Under the pieces are notes generated by a model. It did not search any database and was not told the DNA's origin. It saw nothing but the letters and a program-made list of their open reading frames with translations. Positions 33,376-41,990 of a DNA stretch of 64,000 nt are shown here, piece by piece. The stretch lies in contig NZ_JACSCH020000016.1 of the NCBI RefSeq assembly GCF_014451325.2, forward strand, positions 106,127 to 170,126, given 5' to 3'. This stretch comes from Streptomyces sp. CB02980 (GTDB taxonomy: Bacteria; Actinomycetota; Actinomycetes; Streptomycetales; Streptomycetaceae). The position numbers and the translations under genes are program-made. How positions within the stretch are numbered: position 1 is the first letter of the stretch; every line of letters begins with the position of its first letter.

Positions 33376-35714
33376 CTGACCTTTCCGTCCTTCTTCTCGT
33401 TGTACGGGTCGGGCAGGGAGTCGTCCCTGACATGGCCCCTGCTGTCCTTCACGTACTTGGTCAGCTCCTCCTCGAGGATGTTGCTGTCGTCCTCGCTCCA
33501 GCCGGGAGCCCTCGCGTACGCCTGGCCCGGCATGAGCGCGTTACTCTTGCCCGATGCCAGTGCCTCGTCCTTGAGGTCGTCGGACTTCTTCTTCAGAAGC
33601 TCGTCCTCCGAGTACTTCTCCGCGATGTCGTCGGCCTCCATGCCGATCAGGGTCGTGACGGCGCCGCCGACGGTCTCCGCGGCCAGCGGAACCAGTACAC
33701 CGGCAGCGCCACCTGTCAGAGCGACGACGCCTCCCGCCGCTGCCGCGCCGACTCCGAACTTGACCCATTCCGTCGTACGCTCGACGGCCTTCTTGTGCTC
33801 CTCGGAATCGATCGTGTACTGCTGATCGATCTGCCCCATCCTCGACTGGTCGAAGATCGCGTGGGTCTCCGCGCCGATCCGCAGGGTCGTCTTGGCGTCG
33901 GTGAGGTCCAGTTCACGCGCCGGCCCTGAGCCGGGCTTGGGGGCGACCTCGTCCATGACGCTCGTCGTGTAGACCGTCTGGGCGGCCGACAGCGTTGCGT
34001 GACCGGTCTCGCTCTGGCTGACCGTGCCGAGGAAGCTGACCGCGTCGCCCCGGTTGAACAGCAGGCTGTCCTCGAACTCCGCGCCGAACCGGGGCTCGCC
34101 CTTCTCGTTGGGCCGCGCGCCGAACGGCGAGTTCGGCATGGGATCCGTCGACGTCTCGTTCTCCTGCTCCAGGGAGCGGTTGAACTCGTCGATGTAGGCG
34201 GCGCCCATCTTGCCCAGGCTGTCGTCGATGCCCGGCTGCTGGTGCATGAACTTCGGGTCGCTGCCGTACCGCTCGACGACCTTCTGCATGACCTCCGCGT
34301 TGTCCTTGTTCCGTACGTCCTTGAGACCCTCGGTCTCGGCGTCGTACGGGTGGCCGGTGGTCGCGGACTCCAGGGCGTGGCCGAGCGCGTTGTAGCCGGG
34401 CTCCTTGACCCTGTCACCCTTGTCGTTGAGCTCCTCGGGCCACTCGCGGTCCTTGGTGAAGTAGTCGAACGGGTCGAGCTTCTTGTTGTCCTTGGTGTTC
34501 TCGGGCGTCAGGTCGATGCTGCTGTTGAAGAAGTCCGTCGACGCCTTGGGGTTGTGCCCGAGCCCCTCCATGAAACCGATCATGGGGTCGTTGCCGAGGT
34601 CGCCGCCCTGCCAGTTCAGGTGGCTCGGCATGCCGCCCATGGCGTGCCAGGCCCGGTCGGCCGGCAGGCGTCCGTCGTGCGTCATCTTCCGCTCGGTGAC
34701 GACGAGTCCGTTGCCGTAGTCCTTCAGGAACTTGTCGTCGTAGTCGCCGACCCGCATCAGGTTGCTCATGACCTGGAAGCCGTACGGGCTGGTGCCGCGC
34801 GTCTGGATGGGCTCGCCGCCGGCCTTGATGACGTCGGCCTTCCACTGCTCCATCTCGGGGCTGGTGGAGTGGGTCGCGGTGGCGAGCGTCAGACTCCAGT
34901 TCGTCTGGAGTTCCTTCAGCTTGTCCCGGTGGTCGACGCCGAGCCGGGAGCCGTCGCTCGGGTCGCCCATGTCGGCCCAGTACTCCATGCTGCCCTTCGG
35001 CCCGACCTCCAGGGCGAACTTCTCGGCGAAGTACGGGTCCTTCTGGTTGGCCTTGAAGAGGGCGTTGAGCCTGTCGATCTCCGCCGGGGTGGCCTCGTCG
35101 CCCTTCTTGTACAGCTCGTAGGCGGCGTGCGCGTCCTCGGCGTCCTGCGCCTTGGAGGCGGCGGCGAGCGAGTCGTAACCCGTCCCGGAGAAGTTGTTCT
35201 TGTCCGTGCCGACGAGTCCGCGCAGCGCGCGCGATGCCACGTCGTCGGCGTTGTTCGCCCGGTCGATCGCGGCCTTGATCGCCGCATTCATCGCCTCGAA
35301 GTCGGCCACCTCGGGCTTGGGCCCGTCGTAGTTCTTGGACCGGCTGTCGGGACGGATCAGATGGCTGACGACGCCGCCCTGGTCAATGCGCATGCCCTTT
35401 CCGGGGGCCTCCGCGACCAGCTTCTCCAGCTCGCTCTTCGCCGCCTGGAACTCGGTGTGGGCGTCCCGCAGGATGTTGCGGATACTGGTCGCCCCTATGA
35501 GGGCGTCGCCGAACTCCTTGGCGGTCTTCTTGACGAACGCCTGGGTCACCCCGGCGTTCTCACCCTTCCAATCGGCCTTCTCCGCCTTGCCCTTGAGGCC
35601 GGTCTCGGCCTTGTCCTTGCTCTTCTCCAGCTTGGACACCGCCTCCGACCAGACCGAGGAAGCCTCCTGGAGGCTTCCGAGCCGAGCGTGGAGAACCTGT
35701 TCGAACTTCAGCAT
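33372..35714 (-). CDS. Large WXG100/LXG-like protein, putative type VII effector
   Basis: 780 residues. The first about 110 form a helical hairpin of the WXG100/LXG type (MLKFEQVLHARLGSLQEASSVW...ADWKGENAGVTQAFVKKTAKEF), matching the head of DUF6571-like actinobacterial proteins. The middle is long, charged and mostly helical (TPAEIDRLNALFKANQKDPYFAEKFA). Near residue 660-705 lies a hydrophobic, glycine-rich segment (VKFGVGAAAAGGVVALTGGAAGVLVPLAAETVGGAVTTLIG) that could insert into a membrane. No nuclease, ADP-ribosyltransferase or deaminase motif was recognised. Coupled to a lipoprotein gene. Confidence 0.78.
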   Translation of the reverse strand: MLKFEQVLHARLGSLQEASSVWSEAVSKLEKSKDKAETGLKGKAEKADWKGENAGVTQAFVKKTAKEFGDALIGATSIRNILRDAHTEFQAAKSELEKLVAEAPGKGMRIDQGGVVSHLIRPDSRSKNYDGPKPEVADFEAMNAAIKAAIDRANNADDVASRALRGLVGTDKNNFSGTGYDSLAAASKAQDAEDAHAAYELYKKGDEATPAEIDRLNALFKANQKDPYFAEKFALEVGPKGSMEYWADMGDPSDGSRLGVDHRDKLKELQTNWSLTLATATHSTSPEMEQWKADVIKAGGEPIQTRGTSPYGFQVMSNLMRVGDYDDKFLKDYGNGLVVTERKMTHDGRLPADRAWHAMGGMPSHLNWQGGDLGNDPMIGFMEGLGHNPKASTDFFNSSIDLTPENTKDNKKLDPFDYFTKDREWPEELNDKGDRVKEPGYNALGHALESATTGHPYDAETEGLKDVRNKDNAEVMQKVVERYGSDPKFMHQQPGIDDSLGKMGAAYIDEFNRSLEQENETSTDPMPNSPFGARPNEKGEPRFGAEFEDSLLFNRGDAVSFLGTVSQSETGHATLSAAQTVYTTSVMDEVAPKPGSGPARELDLTDAKTTLRIGAETHAIFDQSRMGQIDQQYTIDSEEHKKAVERTTEWVKFGVGAAAAGGVVALTGGAAGVLVPLAAETVGGAVTTLIGMEADDIAEKYSEDELLKKKSDDLKDEALASGKSNALMPGQAYARAPGWSEDDSNILEEELTKYVKDSRGHVRDDSLPDPYNEKKDGKVR

Positions 35715-35755
35715 CTAACGTCCCTCGTCAGCCGTTTCCGCGCCGTGCCGTCGAC

Positions 35756-36172
35756 TTACTTGAAGTGCTGGTCGATCGTGGACATGGAGAAGTTCGTGAT
35801 CAGCACTTCCTCATGGTTGGCGTGGCTGGTGACCGTGTCCTCAAGGTGGTTGTGGATGTGCGCACACGCACTGATGAGAGTCTCGGCCTGGTCCCGCCAC
35901 ATGTCCCACATGGTCCACATCGCCGATCCGGTCTGGAACCCGTCGCCATCAAGGCTCTTGGCCGCCGCGTCCGTCTGGGCGCCCGCGTGGAAGGCGTCCC
36001 GCTCGAACCAGTGGAACAGCTCCTGGGCCTCGTTTCCGATGGCCTTGAGATCGGCGGACGTCACCTTGTAGTCACTGGGACCACCCCCGCCGCCGCCTTC
36101 GGCGGGCACGCCGTTGAGCCTCATCGCCGCGGTCTCGCCGCGGACTTGGCTCCACTCCTCGTCGAACGACAT
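35756..36172 (-). CDS. WXG100-like ESX-associated protein
   Basis: 138 residues, all helical apart from a glycine run near residue 26-31. The pattern around SAMWTMWDMWRDQAETLISACAHIHNHLEDTVTSHANHEE gives two amphipathic helices joined by a Trp-rich turn, resembling WXG100-type secretion partners, though a strict WxG is absent. It sits between the mycosin and the 780-residue protein, 41 bp upstream of the latter, and may be its chaperone or co-secreted partner. Confidence 0.7.
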   Translation of the reverse strand: MSFDEEWSQVRGETAAMRLNGVPAEGGGGGGPSDYKVTSADLKAIGNEAQELFHWFERDAFHAGAQTDAAAKSLDGDGFQTGSAMWTMWDMWRDQAETLISACAHIHNHLEDTVTSHANHEEVLITNFSMSTIDQHFK

Positions 36173-36223
36173 CAGGTTCCCCCATGTAAGTCACGGATGG
36201 TGAGCGGCAGTGCAGGGATGAAC

Positions 36224-37471
36224 TCAGCTCCGCCGCGACCGGAGTACGTATACGGCGACGGCGGCACCGATCAGCACGGCCGCGCCGATGCCGAGGCCGA
36301 TCCAGAGGCCGGTGTTGCCGCCGTCTTCGCTCGACGCCTGCGGCGCCTGAGCAGGGGCGGCGCTGGTCTCCACCGGACCGGGGTCGGCCGCGGGCGGGGT
36401 CCCGGAACCGGAAGGCGTGGCGGTCGCGGTCTCGGGCGCGGCCTCGGCGAGGTCGTCGATGGGGCGCACGTCGGCCGGACCGGGGTCACCCGGCGTCTTC
36501 AGCGCACGGAGCGGGCGGACGGCGCCGAAACCGACGTAGTCGCTGCGCTTGGGGCCCTCGGTCGGCGGCGAGATGGTGTTGAGCATGACCTTGAGGACCT
36601 GGTTGTTGGTCCAGTCGGGGTGCTTCGACCACACGAGCGCGGCGGCGGCCGAGGCGAGGGCCGTCGCGTCACTGGTGCCGGTGGAGGTGCAGACACCGGA
36701 GCCGCAAGCGGTGACCACGTCCTTACCCGGTGCCACGACGTCGACCTGGGGGCCGTACTGGGACTCGGGAATGCGCTTCAGTTTCTGGTCGACGGCACCG
36801 ACACCGACGACACCGGGGGTCGCTCCCGGGTACTCCACCCTGTTGTTCTTGTGACCGGTGTTGCCGACCGAGGCGAAGACCAACGCCCCCTTGTCCAGGG
36901 CGTACTTCACGGCGTCGCTGAGCTGCTGCGAGCCCGACGGGGCGCCCTGCGAGATGTTGATGACCTTGGCGCCGGCGTCGGCGGCGAAGCGGATCGCCTC
37001 GGGCATGAACCTGTTGAACCGCCTGTCGGACTCCGCCTGGCTGATCGCGCCCTTGTCTCCTCCAGGCACGCGAATCGGAAGGATCTTCGCGTCCGGCGCC
37101 AGCCCGAAGGCCCCCTTACCGCCGTCGGCTTCGCCCGTGCCCGCGATGAGGCCGGCCATGCCCGTGCCGTGTCCGAGGTAGTCGGTGCGCTCGTCACCGG
37201 CCTTGTCCGTGGCAAGGTTCTTGCCCTTGAGCACCTGCCCCTGGAGATCCGGGTTGTTCTGGTCCACACCCGTGTCGATGACCGCGACGGTCACGCCCTT
37301 GCCGGTGCTGAGCTGCCAGATCTCCTCCGCGCCCATCGCGGTCAGGTGCCACTGCCGGTCACGGACGCCCTCCGCGTGCGCGGGGACGGAAGCGATGCCC
37401 ACCAGCAGCATCCCCAAGGCGGCCGAGGCGGTGACTCGGGCACGGCTCCGACGAATACTGCTGGTACGCAT
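36224..37471 (-). CDS. mycP: Mycosin: type VII secretion-associated subtilisin-like protease
   Basis: 415 residues. Signal peptide to about residue 33 (VPAHA). Peptidase S8 domain with the triad D66 (VAVIDTGVD), H101 (HGTGMAG) and S267 (GTSDATALASA). A Pro/Ala/Thr-rich linker (about 340-380) leads to one C-terminal membrane helix (LWIGLGIGAAVLIGAAVAVYVL) and RSRRS, so the catalytic domain faces outward. Mycosins are needed for a stable ESX membrane complex and cleave some substrates. Placed between PPE-like and WXG100-like genes, as expected for a type VII locus. Confidence 0.92.
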   Translation of the reverse strand: MRTSSIRRSRARVTASAALGMLLVGIASVPAHAEGVRDRQWHLTAMGAEEIWQLSTGKGVTVAVIDTGVDQNNPDLQGQVLKGKNLATDKAGDERTDYLGHGTGMAGLIAGTGEADGGKGAFGLAPDAKILPIRVPGGDKGAISQAESDRRFNRFMPEAIRFAADAGAKVINISQGAPSGSQQLSDAVKYALDKGALVFASVGNTGHKNNRVEYPGATPGVVGVGAVDQKLKRIPESQYGPQVDVVAPGKDVVTACGSGVCTSTGTSDATALASAAAALVWSKHPDWTNNQVLKVMLNTISPPTEGPKRSDYVGFGAVRPLRALKTPGDPGPADVRPIDDLAEAAPETATATPSGSGTPPAADPGPVETSAAPAQAPQASSEDGGNTGLWIGLGIGAAVLIGAAVAVYVLRSRRS

Positions 37472-37488
37472 CTGCTTCCTCGCGCTGA

Positions 37489-39024
37489 TCAGTCGATGAC
37501 GGGCGGCGCCACGCGGCGCCCCTGCTGCCAGGTCTCTTCGTCCTCGACCAGGTAGTCGGGACGCTCTCCGTTCGTCTCCTCGCGCTCGCCGGGCTGCTGC
37601 GTGGAGCCTCCGCGCACGAGGCCGGAGCCGCCGGGCGTGAAGGGTCGCGCGCCGCCGCCGGTGGCACTGGCGCGCTGCGCCTTGCCGCCGACGACTCCGC
37701 CGGCCTCGCCGGCGAGACGGCGTCCGCCGGTGATGCCGTGCTGTCCGGCGCCCATGCCGCTACCCATCGGGCCGCCCATGCCGCCGCCCATGGGCGCGCG
37801 GCCCATGCCCGAGCCGTTGCGGCCCTGCTCGGTGCCGATGACGGTGCTGCGCGGGAGTCCGGTCTGGGGACGCCCCTGCGCGTTGGGCACGGCCTTGCCG
37901 CCGCTGATGCCCTCGCGGGGACCGCCCAGCGGGCCGGGACCCGTCGGAAGGCCGCGCGTGGTGCCCATCGGGTTGCGCGTGCCGCCGGTGACGGGACCGG
38001 TGGGAGGCAGTGCCCCGGGTCCGCCCTTCGACGGGAGCGGGGGCATGCCGGGGGTGGTCATGAACGGAGGCGCGCTGCCGTCCGGCTTGGTGATCGGCGG
38101 CGGGGTGCCCGGGGTCTGCGTCGTGGGTCCGGGCAGGGTGGTCGGCGGCGTCTTGGTGTCGACGCTGTCGATGCCGAGGTCCACGGGGACGTCGGGCCTG
38201 ACCTCGGAGGGAAGGACATGCGTCGGCCCGGGCTTGTCCTGAGAGGGCAGGACGATGTGTGTGTCCGGCGTGGTGCGGGTGTCCGGCGTGGTGCGCGTAT
38301 CCGGCTGCGAAGGCGTGGTGTGCGTCCCGGTCCGCGTATCCGGATTCGTGGAGGACCTCTGGCCCTGCGACGAGGAGCCGGGGGACGTGGAGACCTCCCG
38401 AGAACCCGCGTCGGCCGGCACGAAGTCCCCCGGCGGCGGCGGAAACGTCGGCGGCTGGACGCTCGTCATGTGGAAGCCCGACCAGAAGTACGCGGACGAG
38501 AGCTTCCGCATCTCGTCCTCCGCCGCCCGCTTGGTCTCGGCCTCCTTGGCCAGAATGGCCTGGAGGTCCTCGCTCGCGGAGATCGACCTCTGCGCGTCAC
38601 GGGCAACGCCTGCCGCGTCGGGGTCGTTGTGGTACTTCTGCGCGGCAGCCAGGTTCGCCTTGGCGGACTCGTGGGAGGTGTAGCGCGGCATGGCGCTCTT
38701 GGCACTGGCGATGGCCGATGCCGTCTTGTGCATCTCCAGGGCCCCGTTGTCGCTGTACTCACTGAGCGACTTGGTCGAGCTCACCACGCCTTCGGCCCAT
38801 ACGTTGAAGGCCTTCTCGGCTTCGCCCTCCCATTCCACACGGGTCGAGCGGTTCTTGAGCTGGTCCGCGATCTCCAGCAGCTTATCGGCCGCCGCCTTCA
38901 AGCGGTCGCCCGCGATCCTCACACCGGATTCGCTGGCCTCGTCCAGCCAATCCAGCATCTGCTGGTGCGTCATGGAGGCGAAATCGGTTCCGCCGCCTCC
39001 GCCGCCGCCCTCTGCTGGCCTCAT
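37489..39024 (-). CDS. PPE-like WXG100 protein with long proline-rich tail
   Basis: 511 residues. N-terminal 170 residues are a helical bundle (MTHQQMLDWLDEASESGVRIAGDRLKAAADKLLEIADQLKNRSTRVEWEGEAEKAFNVWAE in outline) with W-E-G at the helix turn, i.e. a WXG100/PPE-like module. After FHMTSVQPPTFPPPPGDF the remaining 310 residues are low-complexity Pro/Gly/Thr with TTPDTRTTPDTH repeats and Met-Gly-rich GRAPMGGGMGGPMG. Such proteins are typical secreted or surface products of type VII systems. The stop is 17 bp from the mycosin start. Confidence 0.82.
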   Translation of the reverse strand: MRPAEGGGGGGGTDFASMTHQQMLDWLDEASESGVRIAGDRLKAAADKLLEIADQLKNRSTRVEWEGEAEKAFNVWAEGVVSSTKSLSEYSDNGALEMHKTASAIASAKSAMPRYTSHESAKANLAAAQKYHNDPDAAGVARDAQRSISASEDLQAILAKEAETKRAAEDEMRKLSSAYFWSGFHMTSVQPPTFPPPPGDFVPADAGSREVSTSPGSSSQGQRSSTNPDTRTGTHTTPSQPDTRTTPDTRTTPDTHIVLPSQDKPGPTHVLPSEVRPDVPVDLGIDSVDTKTPPTTLPGPTTQTPGTPPPITKPDGSAPPFMTTPGMPPLPSKGGPGALPPTGPVTGGTRNPMGTTRGLPTGPGPLGGPREGISGGKAVPNAQGRPQTGLPRSTVIGTEQGRNGSGMGRAPMGGGMGGPMGSGMGAGQHGITGGRRLAGEAGGVVGGKAQRASATGGGARPFTPGGSGLVRGGSTQQPGEREETNGERPDYLVEDEETWQQGRRVAPPVID

Positions 39025-39069
39025 CCTTCGCCTCTTCCCCGTGTCCCCGACATTCCGTCCACGCCCGTC

Positions 39070-39546
39070 CTAGCGGAGGGAGCCGACTCCGTCGCCCGTC
39101 TCGTCGTTCCCGGTCTCCGGGACGCGCCCCGCCTCGCGGTCCGCCTTCGTCTTGGCGTCATCGGTCCGCTGGTGAATGTTGATCATCTTCTGCTTGACGT
39201 CGTCGTCCATCTGCTCGAAGCCGTCCTTCGACGCGACGACCGCGATGCCAAGGCCCTCCAGGCAGTCCTGCAGCAGGCCGGAGAGCTCCGTCAGCTGCCC
39301 GAGGACGGTCTCGTACGAGGTGTAGATGCTGCTCGCCTCGCCCCAGGCCGCACCCCCGCCGCCGAACTTGACGCGCCCCAACGGCTCGGCCTTCATCTTG
39401 CCCGTGCCGGCCTCCGAGGAGGTGAGCATCTCGATCAGACCGTCGATGCTCGTCTTGAACTCGGACATGGTCTCCGAGTTGTAGCGCACCGCGTCGGCGC
39501 TCATCGGCTGCATCCCGTACCCGCCCCCGTCCACGTAGGCTTGCAT
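39070..39546 (-). CDS. WXG100-like protein, first gene of the type VII cassette
   Basis: 158 residues from ATG 39546, preceded by GGGAGGGACG; an in-frame ATG at 39582 has no such site. Helical hairpin architecture: SADAVRYNSETMSEFKTSIDGLIEMLTSSE, a glycine-rich turn with AAWGEAS (W-G-E), then SIYTSYETVLGQLTELSGLLQDCLEGLGIAV. No signal peptide, as for ESX substrates. The acidic C-terminus is flexible. Followed 45 bp later by the PPE-like gene; presumably the promoter for all six genes lies in the 120 bp upstream. Confidence 0.75.
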   Translation of the reverse strand: MQAYVDGGGYGMQPMSADAVRYNSETMSEFKTSIDGLIEMLTSSEAGTGKMKAEPLGRVKFGGGGAAWGEASSIYTSYETVLGQLTELSGLLQDCLEGLGIAVVASKDGFEQMDDDVKQKMINIHQRTDDAKTKADREAGRVPETGNDETGDGVGSLR

Positions 39547-39665
39547 GCCCGCGTCCCTCCCCCGTCGAACTACCGTCCGCACCCTGCAGAGTCCAGAAGT
39601 CCACTGTAGTCAGGAACGACGACAGTGCGCACCTCCGGGTTGCACAAGCAACGGACATCACAGGG

Positions 39666-41990
39666 TTACGAATTGGGTACGGCCACCGCTGCCTGAGGGC
39701 GGATCGGGAGGCGGTTGACCGGGCGGCCCGTCGCCGCGCGTACCGCTGAGGCCACTGCGGCGGGTGAGGTGACGACCGGGATCGCGCTCGCCGCCTTCGC
39801 GCCGAACGGCGCGACGACGTCTCGCTCTTCGACGAGTTTCACGATGCGAATGTCCGGGGCGTCCAGGGATGTCGGGAGTGCGTAGCCGGTGAAGTCGGGG
39901 TGCCGGACCAGGCCCCGGGCGGTGCGGAGGTTCTCCGTGAGGGCCGCGCCGACGCCCTGGGTGACGCCCGCCTCGATGCGAGTGGCGAGCTGGGCCGGGT
40001 TGAGGACGCGGCCGACGTCCTGGGCGACGGCCATCTCCACGACGCGTACGGCACCGAGTTCGATGTCCACGTCGACCACCGCGCGGATCGCGCAGAACGC
40101 GAGGCCGACGAACGCGTCGCCCTGGCCCGCCTCGTCCAGCGGCTCCGTCGGGTGCGGGCGGCACTGGGCGGTGGCCCAGAGCTCCTTGCCGTCCATCGCC
40201 TCCGTGACGGTCGTCGAGAGCACCCCGTCGTACGAGGTGATCTTGCCGTCGGTGATCTGGAGGAGCTCCGTCGACATGCCGAACTGGTGGGCCAGCGGCT
40301 GGAGAAGCTGCGTACGGACCATCTTCGCGGCCCGCTCCACCGCCCCGCCGGAGACCCAGGTGTGGCGGCCGTGGGCCGCGGGTCCCGCCGGCGGCTGGTC
40401 GGTGTCGACCGGAGCCACGTGGACCTCGTCGATGCCGAGCGTGTCCTGCACGATCTGGCGGGCGAGCGTCGAGAAGCCCGAACCGGTGTCCACGGCCGAG
40501 CAGATGACCGTCGCCACGCCGTCCTGGACCCGCACGGTGGCCGTCGAGACCTCGTCCGTGCCCTCGGCGCCCAGCATGTGCACCATGCCCAGCGCGTAGC
40601 CCACGCCCCGCCGCACCGCGCCCGGTTCGCCCGCGCCCTCGGGGCCGCCGGGCAGCAGCCACTCGCCCTCCGGGGTGTCCTTGGGGAGCGGAGGGAGCGG
40701 GAAGTCGCGTACCGCGGCGAGGAGTTCGGCCACCGGGGCCGGGCAGGTCACCGTCTGGCCCGTCGGCAGGATGTCGCCGGTCGACATCACGTTCCGCATG
40801 CGCAGCTCCGCCGGGTCCACGCCCAGTTTCGCCGCGAGTTTGTCCATCTGCGCCTCGTACGCCGCGCACACCTGCATCGCGCCCTCGCCCCGCACATGGC
40901 CGGACGGCGGGTTGTTCGTACGGACCGCCCAGCCCTCGACGAAGGCGTGCGGGACGACGTACGGGCCGCAGGCGAAGGCCACGGCCGCCGCGAGCGACTC
41001 CGACGAGGAGTCGGCGTACGCGCCCGCGTCGAGCAGGATCTGCGCCTCCACCTTCACCAGGCGTCCCTCCGCGTCCGCGTGGTGCCGGTAGCGCAGCAGG
41101 GCGGGGTGCCGGTGGGCGTGGCCGAGGAAGGACTCCTCGCGCGTGGCGGTGAGCTTGACCGGGCAGCCGGTGCGCAGCGCCAGCAGGCCCAGCGGGATCT
41201 GGAACCCCGGGTCCTCGCGGTCGCCCGTGGCGCCGGGTACGCCGGTCACCACCAGCTTGACCTGCTCCGGCGGAAGGCCGAAGCAGGCGGCGGCCAGGTC
41301 CCGGTCGGTGTGCGGGTCGGTCGAGGCGGTGTAGAGCTCCACCCCGCCGTCCGGGCGCGGTACGGCCAGGCCCGCCTCGGCGCCGATCGGCGCCGGGTCC
41401 TGGCGCCCGATCCGGTACAGGCCCTCGACGACGATCTCGCCCGTCACGTCCGGGTCGCCGAAGCGCAGCGGGATGTGCCGGATCAGGTTCCCGTCGGGGT
41501 GCAGCGCCTCGGCCGCGAACGCCTTCTCCGGGTCCGTCACCGGGTCGAGCACCTCGTACTCGACGGCGATCGCGGCGGCCGCGAGCCGGGCCGTGTCGGG
41601 GTGGTCGGCGGCGACTGCGGCGATCGCCTCGCCGTGGTGCCGGACCAGGTCGGCGGCGAACACCGGCCGGTCGGCGACCCGTCGGCCGTACGTCGCCGCG
41701 CCCGGCACGTCCGCGGCCGTCACCACGGCCCGTACGCCCGCCATGGCGGTGGCGGCGCTCGTGTCGACGGAGACGATGCGCGCGTGCGGGTGCGGGGAGC
41801 GCAGGATCGCGGCCCAGAGCAGCCCCTCGGCCCACAGGTCGGAGGCGTACGGGAAGGTGCCCTCGGTCTTCGCCCTCGCCTCGGCCTGCGGGAGCGAGGT
41901 GCCGAGGCCGTGCGCGGCCGGCTCCTGACCCAGGGCCCCGGGGGTGTCGAGGACCGGGATCGTGGGAACGGCGGTGATCGCGTCGCTCAC
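39666..41990 (-). CDS. Molybdopterin-binding subunit of a xanthine-dehydrogenase-family hydroxylase
   Basis: 774 residues. Aldehyde-oxidase/XDH a/b-hammerhead domain (about 30-140) and Mo-pterin-binding domains follow, with SGHVRGEGAMQVCAAYEAQMD and AVDTGSGFSTLARQIVQ as counterparts of the cofactor loops. Where most members have a C-terminal G-x-G-E with the catalytic glutamate, this protein reads FGAKAASAIPVVTSPAAV, with Ala by my alignment. GTG start overlaps the stop of the Fe-S gene (GTGA). With the next two genes it forms a complete L-M-S hydroxylase; substrate unknown, a purine or other N-heterocycle is possible. Confidence 0.88.
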   Translation of the reverse strand: MSDAITAVPTIPVLDTPGALGQEPAAHGLGTSLPQAEARAKTEGTFPYASDLWAEGLLWAAILRSPHPHARIVSVDTSAATAMAGVRAVVTAADVPGAATYGRRVADRPVFAADLVRHHGEAIAAVAADHPDTARLAAAAIAVEYEVLDPVTDPEKAFAAEALHPDGNLIRHIPLRFGDPDVTGEIVVEGLYRIGRQDPAPIGAEAGLAVPRPDGGVELYTASTDPHTDRDLAAACFGLPPEQVKLVVTGVPGATGDREDPGFQIPLGLLALRTGCPVKLTATREESFLGHAHRHPALLRYRHHADAEGRLVKVEAQILLDAGAYADSSSESLAAAVAFACGPYVVPHAFVEGWAVRTNNPPSGHVRGEGAMQVCAAYEAQMDKLAAKLGVDPAELRMRNVMSTGDILPTGQTVTCPAPVAELLAAVRDFPLPPLPKDTPEGEWLLPGGPEGAGEPGAVRRGVGYALGMVHMLGAEGTDEVSTATVRVQDGVATVICSAVDTGSGFSTLARQIVQDTLGIDEVHVAPVDTDQPPAGPAAHGRHTWVSGGAVERAAKMVRTQLLQPLAHQFGMSTELLQITDGKITSYDGVLSTTVTEAMDGKELWATAQCRPHPTEPLDEAGQGDAFVGLAFCAIRAVVDVDIELGAVRVVEMAVAQDVGRVLNPAQLATRIEAGVTQGVGAALTENLRTARGLVRHPDFTGYALPTSLDAPDIRIVKLVEERDVVAPFGAKAASAIPVVTSPAAVASAVRAATGRPVNRLPIRPQAAVAVPNS

